Below are positions 25,050 to 33,894 of a stretch of DNA of 64,000 nucleotides, piece by piece. The translations under genes were made by a program, and so were the position numbers. The stretch spans positions 7,936,001 through 8,000,000 of the forward strand of contig NZ_CP118527.1 in the NCBI RefSeq assembly GCF_028885415.1. Direction: 5' to 3'. Source of the stretch: Streptomyces coeruleorubidus (GTDB lineage Bacteria; Actinomycetota; Actinomycetes; Streptomycetales; Streptomycetaceae). The notes under the pieces are model-generated. The model saw nothing but the letters and a program-made list of their open reading frames with translations. It was not told where the DNA came from and did not search any database. The number at the start of each line of letters is the position of its first letter. Within the stretch, counting starts at the first letter, position 1.

Positions 25050-25624
25050 GGCGGGAGCGTCTGGCCGGGGCCGAGGCCGCCGGGGCCGGGACCGTCAGGA
25101 TCGGGGCAGGGGCCGTCAGGGCCGGGGTCAGGTCACGGTAGCTCGCGTGTGAGGTCCCGGGGTTCCAGGGGTTCTGGAGGTCCGGGGCTCCAAGTGTCCG
25201 GTGTACGGGCAGCGTCCATCGGGCGAGCCCGGCCGGCGGCGGCTGTGTCGACGGGGCGCGAGGATCCGCAGGGCCACGTCGATCGGACGATCCCGGCGTG
25301 CGGCGGCCGTGTCATGGGGCGCCGCGGAGTCCGCTGGGTCGTGCCGCGGGGTGCCGTGGAGTCGCTCCGGCCGAGTGGTGGGGCGCCGTGGTGTCGCTCC
25401 GCCCGTGTGGTGGGGCGTTCCGGCGTTCGTCCGGCGTGTCGTGGGGTGCTCCGGAGGGTCGCCCGGGCCGCCCGGTCCACCCGGTGTGCGGCGCGGTGTC
25501 CGTACAGCCGTGTCGTGGGGTGTTCCGGCGTCCCCCGGCCCCGGCGCGGGGCGAACCCGAGGGCCCACCCGGCCAACCGGCGCCGTCCCGCCCGTCCGTC
25601 CACCCGGCCGGTGCCGTCAGGCCA
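25050..25624. repeat. GC-rich intergenic region with degenerate short repeats
   Basis: 575 bases between the DUF5955 gene and the convergent allR gene. Several imperfect copies of a motif like gtGTCGTGGGGyGyTCCGGcG occur between about 25300 and 25540. Frames here are open on several strands because of composition alone; none has a start, ribosome-binding site or protein-like sequence. Confidence 0.5.
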
Positions 25625-26422
25625 TCACGCGGGGGTCTGGCTGGCCAGGGCCTCGGACAGTTCGCCGGCGACCTGCTGGAGCACCGGCACGATCTTCTCC
25701 GTCGCCGCTTCCGTGACGCGGCCCGCCGGGCCGGAGATGGAAATGGCCGCGGCGGTGGGGGAGTCGGGGACCGGGACCGCGAGGCAGCGGACGCCGATCT
25801 CCTGTTCGTTGTCGTCGATCGCGTAGCCCTGGCGGCGCACGTCCTCCAGCGCCGCGAGGAACCCGTCGGGCGTCGTGATCGTCTTGTCCGTCGCGGCGGG
25901 CATGCCCGTACGGCTGAGCAGGGCGCGCACCTCCTCCGGCGGGAAACCGGCGAGCAGTGCCTTGCCCACGCCCGTGGAGTGCGGCAGCACGCGCCGGCCG
26001 ACCTCCGTGAACATGCGCATCGAGTGCTTCGACGGCACCTGCGCCACGTAGACGATCTCGTCCCCGTCCAGCAGCGCCATGTTCGCCGTCTCGCCGGTCT
26101 CCTCGACCAGCCGGGCGAGATAGGGCCGCGCCCAGGTGCCCAGCAGCCGGGAGGCGGACTCGCCGAGGCGGATCAGGCGCGGACCCAGCGCGTACCGGCG
26201 GTTGGCCTGCTGGCGTACGTACCCGCAGGCCACCAGCGTGCGCATCAGGCGGTGGATGGTCGGCAGGGGCAGCCCGCTGCTCGCGGACAGCTCGCTCAGA
26301 CCGACCTCGCCGCCCGCGTCCGCCATCCGTTCGAGCAGGTCGAAGGCGCGCTCCAGGGACTGGACCCCGCCGTTGGCGGAGGACCGGGCGGAGTCGGTGG
26401 TGCTGGCGCTGGACGTCGGCAC
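25625..26422 (-). CDS. allR: IclR-family regulator of allantoin catabolism (AllR)
   Basis: 265 residues with an N-terminal winged helix (VQSLERAFDLLERMADAG, LPLPTIHRLMRTLVACGYV) and the IclR effector domain (HSTGVGKALLAGFPPEEVR, GVRCLAVPV). It is encoded divergently from allantoinase, as for AllR (SCO6246) in S. coelicolor, where the protein represses allantoin genes. Two TTCC-N7-GGAA-type sites lie in its own promoter region, one before allB and one before aceB. The allantoin-derived ligand is known for the family, not visible here. Confidence 0.93.
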   Translation of the reverse strand: MPTSSASTTDSARSSANGGVQSLERAFDLLERMADAGGEVGLSELSASSGLPLPTIHRLMRTLVACGYVRQQANRRYALGPRLIRLGESASRLLGTWARPYLARLVEETGETANMALLDGDEIVYVAQVPSKHSMRMFTEVGRRVLPHSTGVGKALLAGFPPEEVRALLSRTGMPAATDKTITTPDGFLAALEDVRRQGYAIDDNEQEIGVRCLAVPVPDSPTAAAISISGPAGRVTEAATEKIVPVLQQVAGELSEALASQTPA

Positions 26423-26501
26423 GGCGCGTTCCTTTCGGGACTGGCGGAAGAGCAGAAGCCTACCCGGCAGTCGGTTGACTCCCCGCTTGTACGTAGCTAC
26501 G

Positions 26502-26537
26502 TTCTGCGTACTGGAAGTCTAATTCCGCTTTGTGGAA
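26502..26537. promoter_or_regulatory. Tandem AllR-type operators between allR and allB
   Basis: TTCT-GCGTACT-GGAA (26502-26516, one mismatch) and TTCC-GCTTTGT-GGAA (26523-26537). The centres are 21 bp apart, two helical turns, so bound dimers would lie on the same DNA face. Confidence 0.65.
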
Positions 26538-26631
26538 ACGTCCAGGAGTGGTCGCATGGAAGGTGCCGTAGTCCAGTGTGCCCTTGACTGTGCGGAAGAG
26601 GGAGTGAAGACTCCTTCAACAGAAAGTTGAA

Positions 26632-26646
26632 TTCCGTTACGTGGAA
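26632..26646 (+). promoter_or_regulatory. AllR-type operator directly before allantoinase
   Basis: TTCC-GTTACGT-GGAA, 34 bases before the GTG start of allB. Further GGAAG half-repeats follow at 26652-26667 (atggaagcaagtggaagtaa). Confidence 0.65.
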
Positions 26647-26679
26647 GTCAATGGAAGCAAGTGGAAGTAAGGGGTTCGG

Positions 26680-28020
26680 GTGTCCGACGCTGAACTGGTG
26701 CTTCGCTCGACGCGTGTTATCACTCCGGAGGGGACGCGCGCCGCATCGGTCGCGGTCGCCGCCGGCACGATCACGGCCGTTCTCCCGTACGACGCACCCG
26801 TACCGGAGAGTGCCCGCCTGGAGGACCTGGGCGACCATGTCCTGCTGCCCGGCCTGGTCGACACCCACGTGCACGTCAACGACCCCGGCCGCACCGAGTG
26901 GGAGGGCTTCTGGACCGCCACCCGCGCCGCCGCGGCCGGCGGCATCACGACCCTCGTCGACATGCCCCTCAACTCCCTCCCGCCGACGACGACCGTCGCG
27001 CACCTGCGGACCAAGCAGCAGGTCGCCGCCGACAAGGCGCACATCGACGTCGGCTTCTGGGGCGGCGCCCTGCCGGACAACATCAAGGACCTGCGCCCGC
27101 TGCACGAGGCCGGCGTCTTCGGCTTCAAGGCGTTCCTGTCGCCGTCCGGCGTGGACGAGTTCCCGCACCTGGAGCGGGACCCGCTCGCCCGCACCATGGC
27201 CGAGATCGCCGCCTTCGACGGCCTGCTCATCGTGCACGCCGAGGACCCCCACCTCCTCGCCTCCGCCCCGCAGCAGCCCGGCCCCAGGTACGCCGACTTC
27301 CTCGCCTCCCGCCCCCGGGACGCCGAGGACACCGCCATCGCCCAGCTCATCCGCGAGGCCAAGGCCCTCGACGCACGCGTGCACGTCCTGCACCTCTCCT
27401 CCAGCGACGCCCTGCCGATGATCGCCGAGGCGCGGGCGGAGGGCGTACGGCTCACCGTGGAGACCTGCCCCCACTACCTGACCCTCACCGCCGAGGAAGT
27501 CCCCGACGGCGCCAGCGAGTTCAAGTGCTGCCCGCCGATCCGCGAGGCAGCCAACCAGGACCTGCTGTGGCAGGCGCTGGCCGACGGCACCATCGACTGC
27601 GTCGTCACCGACCACTCCCCGTCCACCGCCGACCTGAAGACCGACGACTTCGCGACGGCCTGGGGCGGCATCTCCGGACTCCAGCTGAGCCTGGCGGCGG
27701 TGTGGACCGAGGCCCGGGGGCGCGGGCACGGCCTGGAGGACGTGGTCCGCTGGATGTCCGCGCGGACGTCCGAACTCGTCGGGCTCGACGACCGCAAGGG
27801 CGCCATCGCGGCGGGACGCGACGCCGACTTCGCCGTCCTCGCCCCCGACGAGACCTTCACCGTCGACCCGGCGGCCCTCCAGCACCGCAACCATGTCACG
27901 GCGTACGCGGGCAAGACCCTGTACGGCGTCGTGAAGTCCACCTGGCTGCGCGGGCAGTGCATCGTCGCGGACGGCGAGTTCACCGAACCGAAGGGCCGAC
28001 TCCTCACCAGGCAGCAGTAG
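26680..28020 (+). CDS. allB: Allantoinase
   Basis: 446 residues of the cyclic amidohydrolase family. Metal-site motifs: [11 protein letters not shown], the carboxylated-lysine position [30 protein letters not shown] and VVTDHSPS. It hydrolyses allantoin to allantoate. It is followed 52 bases downstream by allantoicase, giving an allB-alc operon. The GTG start has AAGGGG at the right distance. Expression is probably controlled by AllR through the operators just upstream. Confidence 0.96.
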   Translation: MSDAELVLRSTRVITPEGTRAASVAVAAGTITAVLPYDAPVPESARLEDLGDHVLLPGLVDTHVHVNDPGRTEWEGFWTATRAAAAGGITTLVDMPLNSLPPTTTVAHLRTKQQVAADKAHIDVGFWGGALPDNIKDLRPLHEAGVFGFKAFLSPSGVDEFPHLERDPLARTMAEIAAFDGLLIVHAEDPHLLASAPQQPGPRYADFLASRPRDAEDTAIAQLIREAKALDARVHVLHLSSSDALPMIAEARAEGVRLTVETCPHYLTLTAEEVPDGASEFKCCPPIREAANQDLLWQALADGTIDCVVTDHSPSTADLKTDDFATAWGGISGLQLSLAAVWTEARGRGHGLEDVVRWMSARTSELVGLDDRKGAIAAGRDADFAVLAPDETFTVDPAALQHRNHVTAYAGKTLYGVVKSTWLRGQCIVADGEFTEPKGRLLTRQQ

Positions 28021-28072
28021 GCCGCCCCGCATCCGCATCCATACCGGCCGACTCCCGAAAGGCATCTATCCC

Positions 28073-29188
28073 GTGACGGCGATTCCCAGCTTCACCGGCG
28101 ACGCGAACCCCTACGGAGGCGGCGACCCGTACGCGGACTACCGCACCGCCGACTTCCCCTTCGCCCAGTACGCCGACCTCGCCGACCGGCGCCTGGGTGC
28201 CGGTGTCATCGCCGCCAACGACGAGTTCTTCGCCCAGCGCGAGAACCTGCTGGTGCCCGAGCGCGCCGAGTTCGACCCCGAGCACTTCGGGCACAAGGGC
28301 AAGATCATGGACGGCTGGGAGACGCGGCGCCGCCGGGGCGCGTCGGGCGACCACCCGTGGCCCACCGCCGAGGACCACGACTGGGCGCTGGTCCGCCTCG
28401 GCGCCCCGGGCGTGGTCCGGGGGATCGTCGTCGACACCGCCCACTTCCGCGGCAACTACCCGCAGGCCGTGTCCGTCGAGGGCACCTGCGTGCCGGGCTC
28501 CCCGTCGCCCGAGGAACTCCTCGGGGACGACGTGAAGTGGACGACCCTGGTCCCGCGCACCCCGGTCGGCGGCCACGCGGCGAACGGTTTCTCCGTCGCG
28601 GTCGAGCAGCGCTTCACCCACGTGCGGGTCAACCAGCACCCCGACGGCGGCATCGCACGCCTGCGCGTGTACGGCGAGGTCGTCCCGGACCCGGCGTGGC
28701 TGGAGGCGCTGGGCACCTTCGACGTCGTCGCCCTGGAGAACGGCGGCCAGGTCGAGGACGCCTCCAACCTCTTCTACTCGCCCGCCACCAACACCATCCA
28801 GCCGGGCCGCTCCCGCAAGATGGACGACGGCTGGGAGACCCGGCGCCGCCGCGACCAGGGGCACGACTGGATCCGCTACCGGCTGGCCGCCCAGTCCCGG
28901 ATCCGCGCCCTGGAGATCGACACCGCGTACCTCAAGGGCAACAGCGCCGGCTGGGCCTCGGTGTCCGTGCGCGACGGCGAGGACGGCGAGTGGCGGGAGA
29001 TCCTGCCCCGCACCCGCCTCCAGCCCGACACCAACCACCGCTTCGTACTCCCGGCCCCGGCCGTCGGCACGCACGCGCGCGTGGACATATTCCCGGACGG
29101 CGGCATCTCCCGGCTGCGGCTGTTCGGCTCCCTGACACAGGACGGTGCGCGGCGCCTCGCGGCGCGTCACCAGGAGCTGGGCGGCTGA
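28073..29188 (+). CDS. alc: Allantoicase
   Basis: 371 residues composed of two similar allantoicase repeats, each with a KIMDGWETRRRR / KMDDGWETRRRRDQGHDW block and a DTAHFRGNYP / DTAYLKGNSAG block. It converts allantoate to ureidoglycolate and urea; later steps give the glyoxylate used by malate synthase. The GTG start is preceded by CCCGAAAGG. It ends before a strong hairpin. Confidence 0.96.
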   Translation: MTAIPSFTGDANPYGGGDPYADYRTADFPFAQYADLADRRLGAGVIAANDEFFAQRENLLVPERAEFDPEHFGHKGKIMDGWETRRRRGASGDHPWPTAEDHDWALVRLGAPGVVRGIVVDTAHFRGNYPQAVSVEGTCVPGSPSPEELLGDDVKWTTLVPRTPVGGHAANGFSVAVEQRFTHVRVNQHPDGGIARLRVYGEVVPDPAWLEALGTFDVVALENGGQVEDASNLFYSPATNTIQPGRSRKMDDGWETRRRRDQGHDWIRYRLAAQSRIRALEIDTAYLKGNSAGWASVSVRDGEDGEWREILPRTRLQPDTNHRFVLPAPAVGTHARVDIFPDGGISRLRLFGSLTQDGARRLAARHQELGG

Positions 29189-29204
29189 GCCGACCCCGCC
29201 CCAG

Positions 29205-29236
29205 GGGCGCACCGGCCCGACAGCACCGGTGCGCCC
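29205..29236. terminator. Terminator between alc and the convergent SDR gene
   Basis: GGGCGCACCGG (29205-29215) and CCGGTGCGCCC (29226-29236) make a perfect 11-bp stem with a 10-base loop. It serves both convergent genes. Confidence 0.7.
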
Positions 29237-29278
29237 ATGGAACCTGTGTGCCCTGTCGCACCCCGTGCGCCCCCTGCC

Positions 29279-30046
29279 TCACGCCGCGTGCCCGCCGTCC
29301 ACGGCGAACTCCGCACCGGTGACGTACGTCGCCCCCGCCAGATACGCCACCATGGATGCCACCTCGTCCGCCGTCCCGAACCGCCCCAGCGCCGTCATCG
29401 CCGCCTGGCCGGCCGCGTACGGCCCGTCCGCCGGGTTCATGTCGGTGTCGATCGGCCCGGGATGGACGAGGTTCGCCGTGATTCCGCGCCCGCCCAGCTC
29501 CCTGGCCAGGGCCTTGGTCATACCGGCCAGGGCCGCCTTGCTCGTCGCGTAGAGCGTCCCGCCGGGCCCCGGCACGCGGTGGGCCATGCAACTGCCGATC
29601 GTGATGATCCGCCCGCCCTCGGGCATGCGCGCGGCGGCGGCCTGGGAGGTCAGGAAGACACCGCGCACGTTGACGGCGAGGACCCGGTCCACATCCGCGA
29701 GCGACAGGGTCTCCAGCGGCCCGAGCACCCCCACGCCCGCGTTGTTCACCAGGACGTCGAGGCCGCCCAGCGCCTCGGCCGCAGCGGTCACGGCACCGGC
29801 CGCCTCGGCGGCGTCCGCCGCGTCCGCGCGCACCGCCACCGCCCGTCGCCCCAGCGCCTCCACGGCCCGTACGACGTCCTCGGCCGCCTCCTTGCCGTTC
29901 ACATAACCGACCGCCACGTCCGCGCCCTCCCGGGCCAGCCGCAGGGCCGTGGCCGCGCCGATGCCACGGCTCGCGCCGGTCACGAGAGCCACCTTGCCGT
30001 CGAGAGTTCCCTCGAGAGTTCCCTCGAGAGTTCCTTGAGAAGTCAT
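29279..30046 (-). CDS. Short-chain dehydrogenase/reductase
   Basis: 255 residues, classical SDR: TGASRGIG cofactor loop, NNAG, active-site S...YATSK (catalytic Tyr and Lys), PGPIDTDMNP and the C-terminal TGAEFAVDGG. The ADVAVGYVNGKEAAEDV segment suggests NADP(H) preference. The first residues (MTSQGTLEGTLEGTLDG) contain a threefold GTLE repeat encoded by 12-bp DNA repeats, so the N-terminus may vary between strains. The substrate is unknown. It is monocistronic and convergent to alc. Confidence 0.92.
   Translation of the reverse strand: MTSQGTLEGTLEGTLDGKVALVTGASRGIGAATALRLAREGADVAVGYVNGKEAAEDVVRAVEALGRRAVAVRADAADAAEAAGAVTAAAEALGGLDVLVNNAGVGVLGPLETLSLADVDRVLAVNVRGVFLTSQAAAARMPEGGRIITIGSCMAHRVPGPGGTLYATSKAALAGMTKALARELGGRGITANLVHPGPIDTDMNPADGPYAAGQAAMTALGRFGTADEVASMVAYLAGATYVTGAEFAVDGGHAA
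30002..30034. repeat. 12-bp tandem repeat in the SDR 5' end
   Basis: GAGAGTTCCCTC repeated two full times plus nine bases, in frame, giving the GTLEGTLEGTL start of the SDR protein. It is a likely slippage site. Confidence 0.8.
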
Positions 30047-30220
30047 GGGTCCATCCCACCGGCCGACCGACCGCGGCGCTGGCGGTGAACGGACGTCGAG
30101 GTGGGCGCATCCGGTCCTCGCGACAGGGGCCGTACGGCCGAGCGATGAGTTGCGGATGCCCGCGGGGTCTGAACCGATGACAACAGACCCCGACCGTTTC
30201 CGAGAAGAAGGGCACCCGCC

Positions 30221-30847
30221 ATGGGCAAGCTCGTCTCCACCCTCTTCGTCACCCTCGACGGCGTCTACCAGGCCCCCGGCGGCCCTCACGAGGACACCCG
30301 CGGCGGCTTCACCCACGGCGGCTGGAGCTTCCCGTACGCCGAGGAGGACTTCGGCCGGTTCATCGACGAGGTCTTCGCGCGTCCGAGCGCCTTCCTGCTC
30401 GGGCGGCGTACGTACGACATCTTCAACACGTTCTGGCCGAAGGTGACCGACCCCGCCGATCCGGTCGCCTCGAAACTCAACGCACTGCCGAAGTACGTCC
30501 CGTCCTCGACCCTCAAGGACCCCGAGTGGGCGGGCACCACCGTGCTCACCGGCGACCTCGCCAAGGAGGTCACGGCCCTGAAGGAGCGCACGGACGGCGA
30601 GATCCAGGTGCACGGCAGCGGGGCACTCGTCCGGTCCCTGCTGGCCCTCGGCCTCGTCGACTCCCTCCACCTGCTGACCTTCCCGGTCGTGCTCGGCGCC
30701 GGGTTCAAGCTGTTCACGGAGGGCGCCGTGCCGACCGCGTTCCGGCACGCAGGAGGGAGCGTCACCAGCACGGGCGTCTCGATCCAGACGTACGAGGTGG
30801 CGGGCCGCCCGCAGTACGGCGAGTACGCGCTGCCGGAGAACGCGTAG
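30221..30847 (+). CDS. Dihydrofolate-reductase-like (RibD C-terminal) family protein
   Basis: 208 residues. MGKLVSTLFVTLDGVYQAPGG, AFLLGRRTYDIFNTFWP, GEIQVHGSGALVRSLLALGLVD and FPVVLGAGFKLF are hallmarks of the RibD_C/DHFR-like reductase superfamily. Such proteins reduce pterin- or pyrimidine-type substrates with NADPH, but most stand-alone members have no assigned substrate. The ATG is preceded by AGAAGAAGGG. It is a single gene, divergent from the SDR gene. Confidence 0.88.
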   Translation: MGKLVSTLFVTLDGVYQAPGGPHEDTRGGFTHGGWSFPYAEEDFGRFIDEVFARPSAFLLGRRTYDIFNTFWPKVTDPADPVASKLNALPKYVPSSTLKDPEWAGTTVLTGDLAKEVTALKERTDGEIQVHGSGALVRSLLALGLVDSLHLLTFPVVLGAGFKLFTEGAVPTAFRHAGGSVTSTGVSIQTYEVAGRPQYGEYALPENA

Positions 30848-30855
30848 CCGCCCCG

Positions 30856-30904
30856 CTCCGGCGTCCTCACCGGCCCTGGTGGACAGCGCGTGGGGGCGCC
30901 GGAG
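30856..30904 (+). terminator. Probable terminator after the DHFR-like gene
   Basis: CTCCGGCGTCC (30856-30866) pairs with GGGCGCCGGAG (30894-30904) with one G-T pair; the loop is 27 bases. Confidence 0.4.
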
Positions 30905-30999
30905 GGCAGGTTAACTTCCCGCTAACTCATCGGACTTGACGGGAAAATCTCCGAGCTTGTCATTGACATGCCACTGTCTACGCGCGTCATCATGTGCGC

Positions 31000-31395
31000 A
31001 TGAATTTCCCCCCACGCGCCTCGCGGCTCGGCGCAGCAGCCGCCCTCCTGTCCGCCCTCCTCGTCGGCGGTACCGTCTCCGCCACCACGGCCGACGCGGC
31101 CCCCACCGCCGTCGGCAACATCTGCTACAGCGACCTGCCGTCCCAGGCCCACGACACGCTCGACCTGATCGAGCAGGGCGGCCCCTTCCCGTTCGAGCAG
31201 GACGGCACCGTCTTCCAGAACCGGGAAGGCATCCTGCCGAGCCAGTCGTCCGGCTACTACCACGAGTACACGGTCATCACCCCGGGCTCCTCCACGCGCG
31301 GTGCGCGGCGCATCGTCACCGGTGAGGAGAACCGGGAGGACTACTACACGGCCGACCACTACGAGTCGTTCGACCTGGTCGACTACGGCTGCTGA
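31000..31395 (+). CDS. Secreted guanyl-specific ribonuclease (RNase Sa type)
   Basis: 131 residues from ATG 31000 (a GTG two codons earlier is possible). A signal peptide (LGAAAALLSALLVGGTVSAT, then ADA) precedes a mature domain very like RNase Sa: ICYSDLPSQAHDTLDLI, GPFPFEQDGTVFQNRE, YYHEYTVITPG (catalytic Glu), RGARRIVTGEENREDYY and DHYESFDLVDYGC (catalytic His, terminal Cys). Two cysteines can form the family disulfide. It cleaves RNA 3' of guanosine outside the cell. No barstar-type inhibitor gene is adjacent. Confidence 0.95.
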   Translation: MNFPPRASRLGAAAALLSALLVGGTVSATTADAAPTAVGNICYSDLPSQAHDTLDLIEQGGPFPFEQDGTVFQNREGILPSQSSGYYHEYTVITPGSSTRGARRIVTGEENREDYYTADHYESFDLVDYGC

Positions 31396-31422
31396 GCCGG
31401 GCGGCCGCTTCCGTGGACGCCG

Positions 31423-31460
31423 GCCGGAAGTCCGCCCGGGTGCTCAGACGGACTTCCGGC
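31423..31460. terminator. Bidirectional terminator between the RNase and small membrane genes
   Basis: GCCGGAAGTCCG (31423-31434) and CGGACTTCCGGC (31449-31460), a perfect 12-bp stem. The right arm lies inside the last codons of the minus-strand gene. Confidence 0.65.
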
Positions 31461-31644
31461 TCCCGGCCGCCGCGAACAGGGCGATGCCCAGCACGAGCAG
31501 GGCGACGCTCGCATAGATCTCGTAGCCGTCGAGGAACACCAGTCGTTGCACGAGGCCCCAGTTCCAGTCGGTGAACTCGTGCACCAGGCCCGCCACGCCC
31601 TGTATGAGGGCGAGGAAGCCGAGAATCTCCAGTACCTGCTTCAT
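31444..31644 (-). CDS. Small two-helix membrane protein
   Basis: 66 residues: MKQVLEILGFLALIQGVAGLV as helix 1, a polar HEFTDWNWGLVQR loop, then YEIYASVALLVLGIALFAAAG as helix 2 and a basic tail. The ATG has GAGG about eight bases upstream. It has no known function and is conserved-looking in composition. It is transcribed towards the RNase gene and away from the sensor kinase gene, sharing a 181-base intergenic region with the latter. Confidence 0.75.
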   Translation of the reverse strand: MKQVLEILGFLALIQGVAGLVHEFTDWNWGLVQRLVFLDGYEIYASVALLVLGIALFAAAGSRKSV

Positions 31645-31825
31645 GACACGAGCCTCGCCCCGCGGACCCCCCACGCACATCGGCCGCGGGGCGAGCATCC
31701 GTTGGACGGAAGTCCCTGTTCGGACCCGGTCGGCCACGCCGAAAGTCTGCGATGCGGTGACTTTGGTCGACGATTGACGGCCAGGGAGAGGTGAACGGGC
31801 CCGGGCCTGCGTAGATTTGTCGACC

Positions 31826-33100
31826 GTGAGTGGTGACAACGCGGGGCAGGCCTCCCCGGTGCTGACGGGCGAGACACCTGCTCTGTTCACCGGGCGCAGA
31901 TGGTTCGTCCCGTCCGCCCTTCTGCACGAGCTCGACCCCGACGCGGCACGGGCCGGGCGACGGCCCCGGCGTACCGCCCGCGACTGGGTCGTCGACTTCT
32001 CCTGCTTCGTGCTGGCCGTGCTGGTGGGCGCGGCCGCCATAGAGGCGCTCAACGACAATCCCCATGTCCCGGAAGGACTGGCCGTCGTCGACCAGTTGAC
32101 CGGGGCGCTGGCCTGCGCGGCCGTCTGGCTGCGCCGCCGTTGGCCGCTGGGGCTGGCCGTGGCGATGACTCCCATCACCTTCATCTCGGACACGGCGGGC
32201 GGGGCGGGGCTGATCGCCCTGTTCACCCTCGCCGTGCACCGCCCCTTCCGGTACGTGGCCTGGGTGGGCGGCATCAACGCGGCCATGGCCCCGCTCTACT
32301 ACTGGCTGCGCCCCGACGCGGACATCCCCTACCTGCTGAGCGTGGTCATCGTCGTACTGCTCACGGTGGCGATCGTCGGCTGGGGCATGTTCGTGCGCGC
32401 CAAGCGGCAGCTCATGGTGAGCCTCAGGGACCGGGCGCGGCGGGCCGAGACGGAGGCGCGGCTGCGGGCCGAGCAGGCGCAGCGGCTCGCCCGTGAGGCC
32501 ATCGCGCGGGAGATGCACGACGTGCTCGCCCACCGGCTGACCCTGCTGAGCGTGCACGCGGGTGCCCTGGAGTTCCGGCCCGACGCGCCCCCGGCGGAGA
32601 CGGCGCGGGCGGCGGGCGTGATCCGGGAGAGCGCGCACGAGGCCCTCCAGGACCTGCGCGAGATCATCGGCGTCCTGCGGGCGGGGGAGTCCGACGACAC
32701 GGGGCGGCCGCAGCCGACGCTCGCGGGGCTGGACACGCTGGTCGCCGAGTCGCGTGAGGCCGGCATGAAGGTGGCCCTCGACAACCGCGTCGACGACGCC
32801 GCCGCCGTTCCGTCCTCCGTGGGCCGCACCGCGTACCGGATCGTCCAGGAGGGCCTGACCAACGCCCGCAAGCACGCCCCCGGCACGGAGGTCACGGTGT
32901 CCGTCACCGGCGCACCGGGCAACGGCCTCACCGTCTCCGTGCACAACCCGCCCCCCGAGGGCGAGGTACCACCCGTCCCCGGCTCCGGCCAGGGCCTGAT
33001 CGGCCTGACGGAACGAGCGACCCTCGCGGGCGGCCGCCTGGAGCACGGCCATACCCCGGAGGGCGGGTTCGAGGTGCGGGCGTGGCTGCCGTGGGGCTGA
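31826..33100 (+). CDS. NarL-type sensor histidine kinase
   Basis: 424 residues. Several N-terminal transmembrane helices lie in residues about 55-190, then a HisKA_3 dimerisation domain with the phosphorylatable histidine (REMHDVLAHRLTLLSVHAGAL) and a HATPase domain (EGLTNARKHAPGTEV N-box, GSGQGLIGLTERATLAGG). The GTG at 31826 has no ribosome-binding site but lies eight bases after a TAGATT -10 element, so the mRNA is probably leaderless. The usual adjacent LuxR-type regulator is absent. A suitable one lies at 42514, after the CHAT/caspase module. Confidence 0.9.
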   Translation: MSGDNAGQASPVLTGETPALFTGRRWFVPSALLHELDPDAARAGRRPRRTARDWVVDFSCFVLAVLVGAAAIEALNDNPHVPEGLAVVDQLTGALACAAVWLRRRWPLGLAVAMTPITFISDTAGGAGLIALFTLAVHRPFRYVAWVGGINAAMAPLYYWLRPDADIPYLLSVVIVVLLTVAIVGWGMFVRAKRQLMVSLRDRARRAETEARLRAEQAQRLAREAIAREMHDVLAHRLTLLSVHAGALEFRPDAPPAETARAAGVIRESAHEALQDLREIIGVLRAGESDDTGRPQPTLAGLDTLVAESREAGMKVALDNRVDDAAAVPSSVGRTAYRIVQEGLTNARKHAPGTEVTVSVTGAPGNGLTVSVHNPPPEGEVPPVPGSGQGLIGLTERATLAGGRLEHGHTPEGGFEVRAWLPWG

Positions 33101-33360
33101 GGCGCGGCCTCGCGGATCCGTCCCGGCTGTCCGCCGGGCCGCCGGTCCCGCGGCGGGCCTTGGTGGCGGCGGAGTCTCCGTCTGGGGCGGCTTGACGTCG
33201 GCTTGCTGGGTGGCGGGCAGTCTGGGCCGGGGGGCCTGCGTCGGCTTGCGGTACGGGTGGTCGCCGTGTGGCGAGTGGGATGGGGCGGCTTGGCGTCGGC
33301 TTGCGGTGTGGCGGGTGTGGCGGGTGTGGCGGGTGTGGCGGGTGGTCTGGCGTGCCCTGA
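33101..33360. other. Upstream part of the minisatellite region
   Basis: No supported gene. Divergent early units starting cgtcggcttg occur at about 33194, 33237 and 33293, with an 8-9 bp gtggcgggt stutter at 33305-33345. The frames open here are due to composition. Confidence 0.5.
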
Positions 33361-33760
33361 CGTCGGTTTGCCGGGCGGCGGGCAGTGTGAGACGGCCCGC
33401 GTCGGCTCGCGGTGTGACGGGTGGTCTGAAGTGGCCGGATGTCGGCTTGCTGGGCGGCGGGCAGTGTGAGACGGCCCGCGTCGGCTCGTGGTGTGGCGGG
33501 CGGACTGGGGCGTCCTGAGGCCGGCTCGTGGTGTGGCGGGCGGACTGGGGCGTCCTGAGGCCGGCTCGTGGTGTGGCGGGCGGACTGGGGCGTCCTGAGG
33601 CCGGCTCGTGGTGCGGCGGGCGGACTGGGGCGTCCTGACGCCGGCTCGCCGGGCGGCAGGCGGACTGATGCCGTCTGACACCGGTTCGCCGGGCGGCGGG
33701 CGGTCTGATGCCGCCTGACGCCGGCTCGCGGTGCGGCGGGCGGTCTGATGCCGCCTGACT
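33361..33760. repeat. 39-40 bp minisatellite
   Basis: About ten head-to-tail units. Those starting at 33481, 33521, 33561, 33601, 33641, 33681 and 33721 are in exact 40-base register (core ccggctcgtggtgtggcggg); earlier ones are 39-40 bases. Units at 33521-33640 are almost identical, outer ones diverged. It lies at the left edge of the macro-RES-CHAT module. Translation of either strand gives only repetitive Pro/Arg-rich sequence. Confidence 0.8.
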
Positions 33761-33894
33761 CCGCTCGCCCTGCTGCGGCTTCCCGATGCCGTCGTCCGTC
33801 GCCCCCGGGCTCCGGCCGTTGCCGGCTCCGCGTCAACCCACGGCGTTCACCGTAACCCTTGTGGCCGGTGAGGCGCGCGGCGGATCATGGGCAT

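Noticed and set aside
25128..25603. Thr/Arg/Pro-rich minus-strand frames after allR
   Set aside because: Low-complexity translation of degenerate repeats, with no ribosome-binding site or globular segment.
33361..33760. CRISPR array
   Set aside because: The 40-bp units are contiguous without unique spacers, are not palindromic, and no cas genes are near.
33192..33836. Proline/arginine-rich frames in the minisatellite, including a 302-residue minus-strand frame
   Set aside because: They only translate the 40-bp repeat. They show no conserved-looking sequence, and stop-free reading is expected at this GC content.
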